A stretch of 64,000 nucleotides of DNA from Erythrocercus mccallii (taxonomy: Eukaryota; Chordata; Aves; Passeriformes; Dicruridae): assembly GCA_013397435.1 (NCBI GenBank), contig VZRG01000440.1, forward strand, positions 205,322 to 269,321. Reading direction: 5' to 3'. The notes beneath the pieces were generated by a model. The model worked only from the letters and a program-made list of their open reading frames with translations, searched no databases and was not told the origin of the DNA. Below, in pieces: positions 49,449 to 62,149 of the stretch; within the stretch, counting starts at the first letter, position 1; the number at the start of each line of letters is the position of its first letter. The position numbers and the translations under genes were made by a program.

Positions 49449-52400
49449 GTATAGTATGGCTGTTATATAAACACCGGAGAATTCAAAACATATGCAAAGT
49501 ATATTTTCTCAAAACTAGATAATAGAGGTAATAAAAAGACTCAAAGAAATATGTAAGGATGATTAAGTATTTCTGAGGGAGTGGCTGACTTTTACTACCA
49601 TGAGTTTTGAATCAGGAAGTGTGTTCACAGCTGCATGGGGGAGACGTGTCTCTCAGAATCTGCTTCACACTTGCATCTTCTTGATGTGCTAGTTTACACT
49701 AGATGTTCATTTGAAGAAGTAAAAAGAACTTTATTTGCATTTATGTATTAAGATAGTCTTGGTAATGATTTGTGTTGCATATTCATCTTTGGATGGGTCC
49801 ACTGTAAATTCTTCCATGAACTTCCTCAAGCTTCCACTGAAGCACACTCTTGTGTGAATTTTTCTTGGAGAAAGTAAGAAGGAAAGGGGAGGGTAGCTAG
49901 AAAGCAGAGGTAAATCACATAGATTAAGTTAACTCATGTGATTTAAACAAGTGTTATCCCGTTTCTTCAAGCAAATGGAGACATTTCTCTAGGCTGACAA
50001 AAAAGTCTCTGAGATGTGCTTCAGAAACATGACATTTTCAGGAATTCTACAAGTTCCTCTAATTCCTGCCATTTTCTCTGGTTCATGCAGTTCCTCGGTC
50101 AGGACTGTACCTGTTCCAATTGTTAAGTCTGTGATATGTCACTTGGTTTAAATAATTTACGCATAATAAACAGATGATGGAGAATCAGTGACAGATGGGA
50201 CAGAAAGCATCTTTTGACACCAAAATCAGCCAGACTCAGGGTTCTGGAAGAGATCAGTATAATATAATGGAAACAAATAAAACACAGTCATACCTCACAA
50301 AAACTATCAAAATACAATATAGTTTCAAAATCCCTGTAGTCACACATACAACCATAAGAAATCACAGAGAAATGGCCCACAAAAAGAGAATGAGACCAAA
50401 CTGTACTGGATTGTCTTACAGTATAGAGAATCAAGAATAGTAGTCTGATAGAAAGCACAGTTAACTGTGTAGTAACTTGCATACCTAAAATTATACAATG
50501 AATATTCAGTAAAGTTAAAAATAGTGAAAACTAGAATGTTAATAAAATTTGAGTAAATCAGCTGGTTCTCCTTTATAGCCTCCTGAGATTTCATTCTAGA
50601 ACTTAATTTTAGTGTTGCTTCTATTGCTTTATAAAGCAAGTGTACCTTCATTAACCTTGGCTATCTCTGATTAAGGTTTGTGTAAATGAAATTAAACACT
50701 GGCCGAAGTCCATTGTAACGCAGGTATAATGTAACAAGGCTATTACCCTTGGAGATTTCCATATGATGGCAGTACATGAAATTCATTGAAGGTACTTTAC
50801 AGTTGTCTGATGGGCAGAGTTCTTGTTTCTGTCTGGAGTCCTGGGTTCTAGATTTCCACAAGACAGGCATATGTACTCTGCACAACATTTGTGGCTTAGC
50901 AATGTTTCCTACCAAATAGGTATGTCAAGGATAAACAATATGGGAACAGGAAAAACCAGAATTTAAATCTGATGGATTTCCTTTTCTGCTCTGAATTGTT
51001 CCTGTGTGTTCAAAGAAGCTACTTCTGGGCTGTGGTTTTCTGCTTCTGTTACTATTGAGGCATAATTTAAGGAATAATTTTTCTGTTGAGAGTCATTTCT
51101 TTTCCAGTAGAGGAATATCAATCTACCATAAGTTACAGCTTTCATCACAACTCTGATCTGTTTCCTGCATCTTCCTCTGGTGTCATCACAGTCCCTGAGT
51201 ATTTCTCAGTGTTTCAAAAATACTGATTTTGGCAGAATGCTGAGTTGCTCAAGACACTGGAACTTTAATTGTATTGTAAATTATATTCTCTGGAGCCCTG
51301 TATTCTGCATCATCATTCTTTGAAACATGCCGAATTATGTTTTATGACTCTACAGACTGTTTGATAAAGAAATTCTTTTTAAAAATATTCTTTTAATGTT
51401 TCGTCATGCCAAATATTCCCTTCTGTGTCAAAGACAACTAAGCATAAGACTGTAAGCCTATTATCCTCTGTAAAAGCCAGCTGCAATCTCTCAATTTTTA
51501 TTACTTCCATACATAATAATTCCATACCTTCGGGTACAAGTTCTGCTGTTCTAGTAATAATGAAGTCAGTAAAAACACTGACTGGTTCAGTAGATCTGGT
51601 TTCAAAATATTGCTTGCCTTAGAGATAGTGGCAGGACCCAGCATTTCCCTAACAAGATTTTCTCCATGATTGCATTGTGAATTTACTTCATTATCAGCTC
51701 TATCTCTTTAGGGTGGTGTTGGTCTTAAGAATCTCAACACATTGTCAATGTTTAAAAAAATAACATTATATTAATCTACTAGAAGTGCTGGAATTTTTCC
51801 TAAGAAATCTTCAAAATCTTCAGTTTAACTTTAGGTTATATTATATGGTTGGTGGCTGTCTTTGTAAGGAAGGTAGCTGTTCCATGTTTGCAAGTACAGA
51901 ACATGAAGTACGCATGATATTTTAAGAGCATTGGAAACTGAAATCCATCCCTGGTGTGAATTTTGCTGCATGAGCTCATTTTTCTAACTTTTAAGTTGGC
52001 TCCACATCCATTTACATAATTTACAGTTTCTTCATCTGCATAAACAATCCTTTAAACCAATCCTATGGTCTGGGGCAAATACCAAAAAGTAATATAGGGA
52101 GATGAAAAGCAGGGCTCCTATAATACTTTAAGAGATATTTAATACCATAACACTTAATAAATAGTGCTCCTATGATGAGACTGTTAAATACAGCCATTTT
52201 CCTTCCATTTCCACTTTATTTTGTTTGTTAAGTGTTGTGTTCATCAGGTGCACATTCATTCTGTACTGTGTCTCAGGAATGTGTTACACTTAGAATTCGA
52301 TCTGTTGTTGTTAATTTTGGTTTCCTCCTCTGGTTTACATAAAATTATCAGTCATTTAAAATAACCTATACATGAATAATTAAAACTCCTTTCTTTAGAA

Positions 52401-53120
52401 TCAGCCCTACAGACTCTGTGAGTCTTTCGTTCCTGTACTCTGGATCCATAGTCATACTTTCATCAGTCAAAACTAAGATCTCCAAAGCAAAGTGAGAAGC
52501 AGTGAGAAGAAAACTAAATGCTGTAAAAATAGGTTGAAACAAATCCATTTTCATGCTTTTGCTCGTGATGTTCAAATAAAAGAGGCCGAAATGAGCTCAG
52601 TTAGAATCCTTCCGTAGTGGGAAGATTGCAAAAGTGAACATAAGCACTAATGTAGCTCTCCACAGTCTTAACCGTGGGACTGACAGTGCTTAAAAAGCTG
52701 GATGTTGCTTGTGTCCTGCTATTTTCCAGCTGTCCCCATTTTCCATAACGACCATTTAGGTCCAGAAACAGTTGAATAAAACTTAGAGAAGCCCAAGCTT
52801 TAGTCAGATCTGCTTAAAGCAGCATAAAACAGTCATATTCATGACTGTTACTCCACTTGAAATTGTCACTGTCTGTGAAATGCAGATGATAACGAGATGA
52901 ACCTCATCCCTCACTGAGATAAAAGGGAGAAATATGTAAAATGATCTTCATCAGCTACATTAAACAAAATTTAGCTTATTCCAACAACAACACAGGATTG
53001 TAAAGAGCTCACAAAAAACTTGGAGAAAAACACAGCTCATTTCAATTTCAAGAAATGGGAGAGTGGAATGTGATGTTACTTGTTCAGTAATTAGGCAGTA
53101 TGTACTGTAGTATCAAGTGC

Positions 53121-53152
<32 letters not shown>

Positions 53153-53178
53153 ATATATATATGTATGTATATGTATAT
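53121..53178 (+). repeat. TATG/TA microsatellite
   Basis: Repeated TATATG and TA units. Confidence 0.92.
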
Positions 53179-56100
53179 TTGTGCTTGCTGTTGGCATAAT
53201 TTAATTAACCCCACAGTAAAAGAAAAGTTCTTCCAGAGCTTGAATGCACTGGGAAAAAAGGTGTTTTAACAGTTACTATGCAATGAGCAGTATTTGTTTA
53301 CTCTTTTTGTGACCAAAGCAAGTATGAGGTAGGATAAAATAGTGCTGATCTTTGTGCCTTTAATCCTATTCCTTACATGCCTATATCCATCCTTTTTCAT
53401 GACACTGTTACATTTCGGTGTGAGCACCTGTGACATACTCTAGTTCTTGAGTTAGTGTGTAACTGTGCCAAGTTTTTTAGGCACAATTAACCAATTGCCT
53501 GAATTCAGACATCTGGAAAAAGCAAGCAGCATGGGTGGACCCTGGGTACTGTACTGGTATAATAGTTATTGTATTTTTGGCAACAGTTATTAGCTGCATG
53601 TGCACAATTAAAAATCTACTTCCAAAGATTTCTCTATTATATGCTGATGTTGTAGAAGTTAAACTAATACAGTCAATGATTTTTCTTTCTTTTGGGAATC
53701 CAACTGCTGTACATAACTTCTCTGAAATTCTGGTAATGAAGTGGCCTTACATGAAATAATTAACTGTCTGTCAAGCATATTCTCTGGTGGGTGTGTTAGA
53801 CATTAGGATTTTGGTGCAGCTGCCTCTGAAGTGTTGATTTATCCAAATGATTTTCATTCTAGCCTGAGTTTATCTCAGAGATTGCAGGATATTTTCTACA
53901 CAACAGGGAAGCAGTGATATTATTTCACTTATTCTAGTAAATAAAAGAGAAATGGAGTCATTACATGTTTCCTTTAAATCCTTTTATTGAAGCATCTTTT
54001 CACTCAACCTTTTCTTGTTCAGACAAGGAATTTCACTTTTCACTTAGTTTAACATCTTAAGTACATGAAGATAGGTCATATCAACTCCACTCAAAATATT
54101 ACAGGTATGCTAGAGACCAAAAAGTGTATTTGCATAACTCATTTAGAAATGGAATTAAAATTTAGTCCTTGCATCCTCTTTAGGAAGAACTTCTTGCTGA
54201 CAAACCTGGATTTTAATTTATGCTTAGAGACAAATTGTAAAATATGAGCTTTGTTAAGCTTCAAATTCAAAAAGTAAGGCCAAGTTGTCTAACACATGAT
54301 TTAATGAAAGTGTTCCCATTGTCTATGGTAAGAAGATTATTTAGTCCTATAAAATAGTAGCAATGAGCAAAGCATATAAATGCATTGTTTAGCAAGTCAG
54401 TCTAGTTTAACTGCTTGCAAACATTTAGAATATGACTAAAGCCAAGACGCTGTGTGTGAAAACATGGTTCTTTTTGAAAGTTGTAGACAGTTTTTGCAAT
54501 AATTTGTACTGGTACTTGTACCATGAAATATGTGTTAATATTATTGCCTGTAACAGTGAAGAAAAATGCTACAAAGGCTATAGAATTACCACTATCACTG
54601 TAGTCACAAGGTATTTTTAAGCTTATTAAGTGCTGACAGTCTGTCACATAAGCAAGGTCTTCATGAGGTCCATCCCCTTTAGAACTTATACAGGACTTAA
54701 CACAAATTGGTTAATGCATTAGGTTAATGCATTTCACAATCAACCAACAAGTTAACTGTGGATAATGATTCAAGTGTTTTGCAAAATCTTTTTCTGGGAA
54801 GAGGTTGGCATTTGTAGAAGAATTCTCTAGCAGGCCATCTCTAAGAAGATCACCATACCTGATGTTTGTGGTATCTAGATCTCTTTAGCTCATTCTGTGT
54901 TTCCATGCCCTTGTTTGTTACCGCTGCAGTTTAGGTTTTATGTTCTACAGGTGGCTGGTGTAAGTTACATCATAATGGAATTTGAATTTCTCTCTCCACC
55001 TCCACTCTCCACTACATCATTACAGTTCATAACTCTTGATATCTCAATTGAATTTTAGAAAAGTAGCAACTAACCCAAAATGAGCAGAACATTTTAGAAA
55101 AAATACAGAATTTCAGAGTGGTGCCTTTTTTTCTGAGGATGTCAAAATTTATGAAGAGAGTTTTGCAATGTCCCTGTAAAAGACATGTAAATCTCATCCT
55201 TGTTGTATAGTTGAGAAAGTGAAGCAAAAAGGGCTTGAGAATTTTGTAATGCTTCTTAGGAAGCCTAAAGCAGATCCAGGAATAGAATCTGCCTAAAATT
55301 AGCTGCCTAATTTTCAGAGTGATGCTTTAGTCCTGGAATTCATCCTTTCCTCTTTGGACATTTATTGCAGGCCTATCAGAATGGCTGTTTCTATATAAAA
55401 AAGGAATATTACTTTTGCAGCTTTAGTGCTGGAACATCATAGAACAGCTAGAGTACAGTTTTTGTAAGCACGTTTTTTACAAGGGTGACAAAGTCAACTT
55501 TGTTCTACAACTTTTCACAGAACGTTCTGGCTGTGAAAGCAGATTTCTAAATGCCAGGTTTTGTTCAAGTCAAGCAGAAGTTCAAGGCAATTTATTCAAC
55601 ACAGAAAAGGAAGAAGCAACCTCAAGACACTGTTTATGTTGTCAAAAGAATATCGTTAGCTCTACTGTGTTATGAGAATATTTTCCTCTGCATTTCACTG
55701 CGAAAGCAAAATTTGACATACATTTGACAGGATTCCAATTGACAAAAAATAACGTGTTAGCAAGTCAATACCACTGAAAGACCAATGTGATATCTGATCT
55801 GACATCAAGCTGAATTGTTCCAAGGCCCAAATATGCAACTGGTACTGAAAATAAATTTCTAATTGTATTATAAGTCTTTCAGAACATCATATACAATTGA
55901 TTTCCCCTCTGCCATTGCCTAATTTCCACCTAAGAATAAACATGACTTTTTCCCCCCAAGGTCAGTAATAAACAATTATTTAGAGGAAGAATATTATGCA
56001 AAAATGTTAAGCATATTACCAAGCATGTTATCAAGTGGGCAGTGTTCTGTGTTTTGAATTATTTTTGAGACTTTTCAGACTCAGGCATATGCCATTACCT

Positions 56101-56576
56101 GTAAGTCCATTGTAGTTTATCCTACCAGAAACGTCTTAATTTGTAAGTCAAGTAGACAAGGATACTTTATACTCTTTCTCCCTTTAGCTGAAAGCTAGGA
56201 AATATATTTGACCTGAAACTTTGTGCAAATTCCCCTTTAGCAGGTGGTCATAACTTTCTTAATTTGGTTATACCATAACTGCTGTTAGAGTGTGAATATT
56301 AGGGAATGATGGGAAGTATAGAAAGACAGAAGCACATATTAGACACATTAGAGATGCTAAACAGGACGTCAACAAATCTAATTGAAGTCGTTGCAACCAG
56401 ATACATCTCCTGGAGAAACCTAATGGTCTGGACAGAGCTTTCTGTTCGATTTTTCTTGAAACTTCATTTGATTAGATTTGATGGATTGCTCTTTCGCTTA
56501 TCCAGTAACAGGAAGACCTTGCAAGCTGATATGGTGATGAATGGGCTTCATCATTTCCCTCTCCTTTTTCAAATTT

Positions 56577-56706
56577 CTTCTTCTTTTTTCTTTTTTCTTT
56601 TTTCTTTTTTCTTTTTTCTTTTTTCTTTTTTTGTTTGGTTGGTTTTTGGTTTTTTGTGGTTTTTTTTTCTTTTTTTCTTCTTTTCTTTTTCTTTCCTTTC
56701 CCCCCT
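56577..56706 (+). repeat. Homopyrimidine tract with (TTTTTTC)n core
   Basis: Seven near-perfect CTTTTTT units are followed by a G/T interruption and more pyrimidine. Long open frames here are low-complexity artefacts. Confidence 0.95.
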
Positions 56707-56794
56707 GTTTTTTGGTCAGTTCTCCCACATGTGCTTATTTTTGTGATATCTTCTCCAGTTGTACCAGTGGTGTGCCAAAGATCATCTACTATGT

Positions 56795-56945
56795 GGCTGG
56801 CAGGTCGAGGGAGGTGATTCTGTCCATCTATTCTGCTCTTGTGGGACCCCACCTGGAGTGCTGCACCCAGCTCTAGGGCCTCCAGCACAAGAAGGAAATG
56901 GATCTGCTGGAACACAGCAGGAGGAGAAGGACCAGAAGGACATGT
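56795..56945 (+). mobile_element. CR1 LINE internal fragment, sense
   Basis: Contains the CR1 reverse-transcriptase tail motif (GTGGGACCCCACCTGGAGTG; CAGCTCTAGGGCCTCCAGCA). It has no 3' end and is broken. Confidence 0.8.
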
Positions 56946-57116
56946 TCATGGTCTTTGCATGGGAGTTCACGTGGAAACATATCTCCCATCCTAGATCTCC
57001 TTCTGAGACAAGTAAAAAAAATCCACTTTAGTATAATATGATAAATCAATACCATTTAAAAAGTTTTAGCTTCACTATTGAGCCAACTCATATGATACAT
57101 ACTATAACTTATATTT

Positions 57117-57134
57117 ATATATATATATATAATA
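57117..57134 (+). repeat. Short (TA)n
   Basis: About nine TA units. Confidence 0.9.
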
Positions 57135-57639
57135 GATACGCAGCATTTGCTTTATCAAATGTTTCAGTTTGCTTCATAGCCAAATGACTGATTAGATGCC
57201 TCAGAAATTGAAAGGGGCTCTTTTATAGAGTTTCCTGGTCCTGACCAAGAATTGTGGTAATGATTATTATATATACAATAATCTGTGATGGCTGTGATGC
57301 TTCTCTTTCAACAGGGATTAAGCCAGAATTTAATCATGTGTGAGGGCACAAAGTATCAGCATTTTATTTACTAAATTGCCCCTTAACACTTCTGCACCAC
57401 AAATTGCATCCAATGCTTACATCTCAGGAGAGCACCACCTTTGTTGTTCACCAATACCATACTCTACTCAGTTTACAATAAAGACTGAGAGTTCTAATAT
57501 ATTTTTATATTTATTTTCAAGGAAACATGAACAGTCCCTTGCTCACTGCAGAGGTCTCTGTTTTGCAGCTAGGTGACATTTATTAGGGCAACTTAGCCTA
57601 TGTTCTGGTTACATTTGTGGCTAGTTTCAAAGTGCTCTG

Positions 57640-58045
57640 ACAGAATCACAGAATCTCTAGGTTGGAAGAGACCAACCCAGCCCTAGCACCTCAACTGAGC
57701 CCTAGCACCTCAACTGAGCCCTAGCACCAAGTGCCACATCCAATCTTTTTTTTAAACACATCCAGGGATTGTGACTCCACCACCTCCCTGGGCAGACCAT
57801 TGCATTTATCACTCTTTCAGTAAAAAACTTTTTCCTAATATCCAACCTGCATTTCTCTTGGTGCAGCTTGAGACTGTGTCCTCTCGTTCTGTCAGTTCCT
57901 GGAGAAAGAGACCAACCCCCGCCTGACTACAGCCACCTTTCAGGGAGTTGTAGAGAGTGATAAGGTCACCTCTTAGTCTCCTTTTCTCCAGGCTAAACAA
58001 CCCCAGCTCCCTCAGTCGTTCCTTTTTATCTGTTCCTGTAATTCT
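57640..58045 (-). mobile_element. CR1 LINE 3' fragment with internal tandem duplication
   Basis: Starts CAGAATCACAGAATCTCTAG and includes CCACCTCCCTGGGCAGACCA, AATATCCAACCTGCATTTCT and the GGCTAAACAACCCCAGCTCC passage, all typical of reversed CR1. At about 57679-57735 a 20-base unit (CCCTAGCACCTCAACTGAG) is duplicated in tandem, with part of a third copy. Confidence 0.9.
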
Positions 58046-59091
58046 GCTGTGAGTATTAGCAGCATATCTTTGAGGTACACGGTTTTGTTGTATTAATGCT
58101 ATAATTGTGTCTTCAGTTGGCACATCTTACTTTAACATACTGTTTTAATATAGCAAAACTTACTACAATGGTCATAAGTGTGACTTTATTCAGACTTTTT
58201 ACTGCTGCATACATGGCATGCTCTCACCCTGTGAAACTGTTATGCCAGGCTTGCCTTAGGGATGTTTGCTTCCTTTTTGTTTTGATGTGAAATAGTACAA
58301 AATTGCTATAATAGTAAAGAAAACTAGTATTCTTTGTTCTTTTTTACTTGGTGATTTTTTCCCCAATTACCATGACCTTTGAGACACAACACTGATTAAA
58401 AAAAAAAAAATTAAAAAAAGGTTGAAAGTGGTTAACCCTGCTTTTGTCCTTAGATTCCTGCTGTCAGAATTGCCCAAAATACTTCTACGACCCAAAACAC
58501 AGTGGATCTTTTTTCAAGGCTGCAATATTCAATGCGACATAGTCATGTTTTATTGTTTAAATTTGCTGCAGTGTGGCTTCAGCACTTACAGAAACAGTTA
58601 ACCCTGACACCAGTGCACATAAAAACAGGAGTCAGTGAGAAAAGTAGCAGACTGCTAAGTGGTAGGAATAGTTAACAGGGCTCTGCTGATGGTAACTGTA
58701 TGGACTTGTATGATTTCATGTAGCAATGACTGAACTAATTTCTGCTTGTTAAAGTATTTGTCTAGTAATAGAGATTTACATCACAGCACTAGAAGATGGG
58801 TTCCTTGAAGAGGTTTAGAAATGGTCTGAGTTGTCTGAGCCCCTTATTCACTATAAATAACGTGGTACTGAGGTCAGTGAAATTACACTTGCAGACTACT
58901 CCATATGTTTTTACTCTTTGTCTCCTGGATATATTGTATATTAAATAGTTTTCTAACAAAACTCAAAATTACTCTTGGCTATGTTAGCTACATATTTATT
59001 TTGCATGTCTTGTATAAGATAAGAAGGGTGGCTAAAGACAACAGTATAGTTTTTTATTAAAATCTGGATTATTTTTAAAAATTTTTTACAG

Positions 59092-59317
59092 GTTAATCGC
59101 AGAGATCTTAGGCAGCTATATAAAATCCGCATTGGCCACGATAACACTGGAAATGATCCCATCTGGTACCTGGAGGAAGTCAGACTTCAAAGAGTAGTCC
59201 CTCTTTCTGATGAAGAGATTTGCCTTTTCATAGAAAGCTGGCTTTCCAAAGACAAGGATGAAGGTGATACGTGGAGAGAAGTGGCAATAAGAAACCCTGC
59301 AGAGCAGCTTTTGCCAT
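59092..59317 (+). CDS. PLAT 5, fused exon B+C
   Basis: A 226-nt segment, phase 0 to 1, between ATTTTTTACAG and CCAT|GTACGT. It encodes LRQLYKIRIGHDNTGNDP, WYLEEVRLQ, then IESWLSKDKDEGDTWREV and a closing EQLLP. The length equals exons B and C of PLAT 1 plus two codons, so the B/C intron is absent. It is the best conserved PLAT exon in the array and open. The next PLAT module, if any, lies beyond the window. Confidence 0.9.
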
Positions 59318-61800
59318 GTACGTGCTCAGTATTTTAGATCATGTGTTCACTAACCATATCCCGTGAGTGTATGGTTTCCTCCAGGGCAGCCTGCCCAAAA
59401 GCCTCTGTAACTGTGAAGCAACCCCTTCAAGATACTTTCTAGCTCCAGGAGAGGGAAGCGATCCTTTAACCCCACTCCTTTCTTTCCCAAAGTCAGAAAA
59501 ATAGCTGTTGGCCATGACATCTTACCCTATAAAATGTTTGATTTCTCAGAGTGGCCATACATCACTGATAAATACTTTTCTTTAGAGAAAGACATCAGGC
59601 AGGAAATCCAGAAAGGCAATGTCATGTGATAGCCAGTTCCTTTTAGCAAGTTTGTGATCATCTTTCTTGTCCCGCATAAAACATACTTTACAAGAAATCC
59701 ACTATCTGAATCATCACACGTGTTTTTCAAATTAGGCTTGACTCACAGCCATTCACATAGAAATTGTTAGCTGCAGGGTGACACTTTGGAACTTCAAAGT
59801 TTATGACAGCTGTGATGCCCTTTGCTCTCTTCAAATGAAGTGGGAAATAGCCCATCACATAAAGCTATTATTTAAAAAGTCCTGGGCCTTTATAGAGGAA
59901 TAAGGATTCAGTATAACTATTATGTGTGGGTTTTCTTTTTATTAAATTCTCCTTAGATTAATAGAATGATGACAATGCAGCTGATGGCCAATAATGTCTG
60001 ACAGTGATAGGTCTTACATAGATAGGTGCTGCCATTTAGCAAGTTGGATTCAAACAGATGCAGTGAATTTTGCAAGGTGTCTAGGATTCAACATAAAAAA
60101 GATCATCATACTCTTAGTGACAATAAAATAATTTCAGAAGAAAATATCACAGAAGTGAAAACCCTTAAGTCAAAAGAGCATAATTCTATGAAAAAAATAT
60201 TAAGACCGACATGTGAATGTTTTATTGCAGAGGCCAGAAGATGCTGAGAAACATGAATGACCCAGCTCACATTTCTGATTTGCTCTTTTTTATTTTTGGG
60301 TGGGTTTTTTTTCAGAATAATTATTAACTTCAATAAGAGATTGCAAAAAATGTGACTAATCAGGATGAAAAAAGTTTTATGATCATTTACATGTACCACA
60401 GTACCATATGCCACTCACAGTGACATATATGTTACTGTCTTGTGCAATAGAAAACCAGTGCACAAGCCAATTCAGTTGTAAAACAATCAGTTCAGTATCA
60501 ATAATTCAAATCTGCATCATGCAGTCTGAAAAACCCATTAATAGAAAAGTACTAATATTCTGGTCAGTGCACTCTATTTATATATTTGTATACAAAAAAT
60601 CAAGTCTGTTCTATGAAACAGAAATATCCTTAAAATGGCACATTTATTTAGTCTTTAATCATTATATTACTGCATATTTTCTTGTATTTGCAGGAACACT
60701 ATCTTTAATAAAATATATGTCTCAAGTATGTAAGAAAAGAAATATTTCCAAAAGAACTTGGAAACTTCTCAAAAATTTAAGTTTTACTAATTAGTTATTG
60801 ATTTTAGGAACATTTAAATTGAACATCAATACAAACTCAGCAAGGACTCCAAAGGATTTCCTATTTATTTTCTCAGGAACAAGCAAATGAAACACTATCC
60901 ATTTTCATTTCCCATTTAAAAGTTAATTGATTACAAGTACTGAGCAAACCACATCAAGTCACTTTCTCCAGCAGAAGAAACTACATACTGGTAATTACTT
61001 AATGAGGATTTGATATGATTTAGGAGTTTGTATTCTGGACTTTCAATTTAATCTGTTATCTCCTTGTGATACTAGATTTGCTTAAGCATAAAACTCATGT
61101 GCTGAAAACTTTAAACAAAGCGAGCGAATGTAAACTAAGCACAGTCAGCATTGATCTTGTAATTGCTGTTCTTAAACACTTACCTCATTGCTGAGCTTCC
61201 CTCATAGAAGAAAGGGTAATTTTTCCTTATTCTTTTTCTCCCTTTCCCCAGCTGAAGTTTTCTATGCAACCAATACGGACCCAAAGCCTTGGAACTCTTT
61301 TTTGGCTTGTTGGCTTGTTGGCTTCTTATTTCTTTCTAGCATCTCCTCTTAAAATCTGAATTTGTTTCCTGAATCTGTTAACTTTTCTTTACCTTCCTCT
61401 CTGAACTCGCTTCTTTTCCATTCAAATTTCTTGCCTTGGTAACCCCTCTTAGTTTTTCTGACTGTCCTTCAGACACTTCAAAAAATTGACACTAATCTCA
61501 TCTTCTACTCCAAGTATTGTTTTCAGTTCTTTCTCAATCTGTCCGTCACATCAATCTCAACTTCCTTTCCCAACTCAGGTTACTTGTCCCTCCAATGCAT
61601 GTCTGTCTACCCTTTTCTTATTTTTTCCACAGTTCCAGGCTTCTGGATCTATGGCTCCTTTTTCTCTTCTTATTAAATCTTATCATTTGCTTTTCCAGCC
61701 CTGGAGATCTAAAAAACTTCATCTGATCTGTCTTTGAAGTTGTTCCTGAATTCAGCATGCTGTTGAACCAGGTGATCCCTGGAAGTTTCCTCCAGCTTGG
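59318..61800 (+). other. Non-coding stretch after the last PLAT exon
   Basis: AT-rich; nothing recognised. No further PLAT exon A was found. Confidence 0.5.
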
Positions 61801-61912
61801 TTTGTTGTTGTTGTTGTTTTCTTTTTTTTTTTTTTTTTGTTTTGTTTTGTTTTGTTTTGTTTTGCTTTTTTTTCTGTGATTTTTCTATGCACTCTGTGCC
61901 TTTTTTTTTTTC
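61801..61912 (+). repeat. T-rich simple repeat (GTT, TTTTG units)
   Basis: (GTT)n, a long T-run and (GTTTT)n follow one another; the reading frames across it are artefacts. Confidence 0.95.
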
Positions 61913-62149
61913 CATCTAGAAGTTCCAGATACATTTAATTTACAAGTATTGGATTTTTTACTTGTTGCTCTTTTGATATGGTTTCACCCCCTAGTTACTC
62001 TGTGATGCACAAAATAAAAGTTATTCAACTATTTTCTAAGTGATGGGTATTGGAAATTAGTAACCATGAGCTGGGTAAATCTTAAAATAAATCACTCAAT
62101 GGAAACAAGATAGAAGGTTTTGAATGCTTTTGACTTAGCTTTATAACAC

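Larger units (their letters stand above)
49449..59091 (+). other. Large intron of PLAT 5
   Basis: About 9.6 kb of mostly AT-rich sequence. It contains a TATG repeat, a homopyrimidine tract and two CR1 fragments listed separately. No further exon is recognised. Confidence 0.55.

Noticed and set aside
56306..56915. Open frames of about 146 residues on both strands
   Set aside because: They run through the CTTTTTT tract and a CR1 fragment; the residues are low-complexity Phe/Leu or Lys/Glu.
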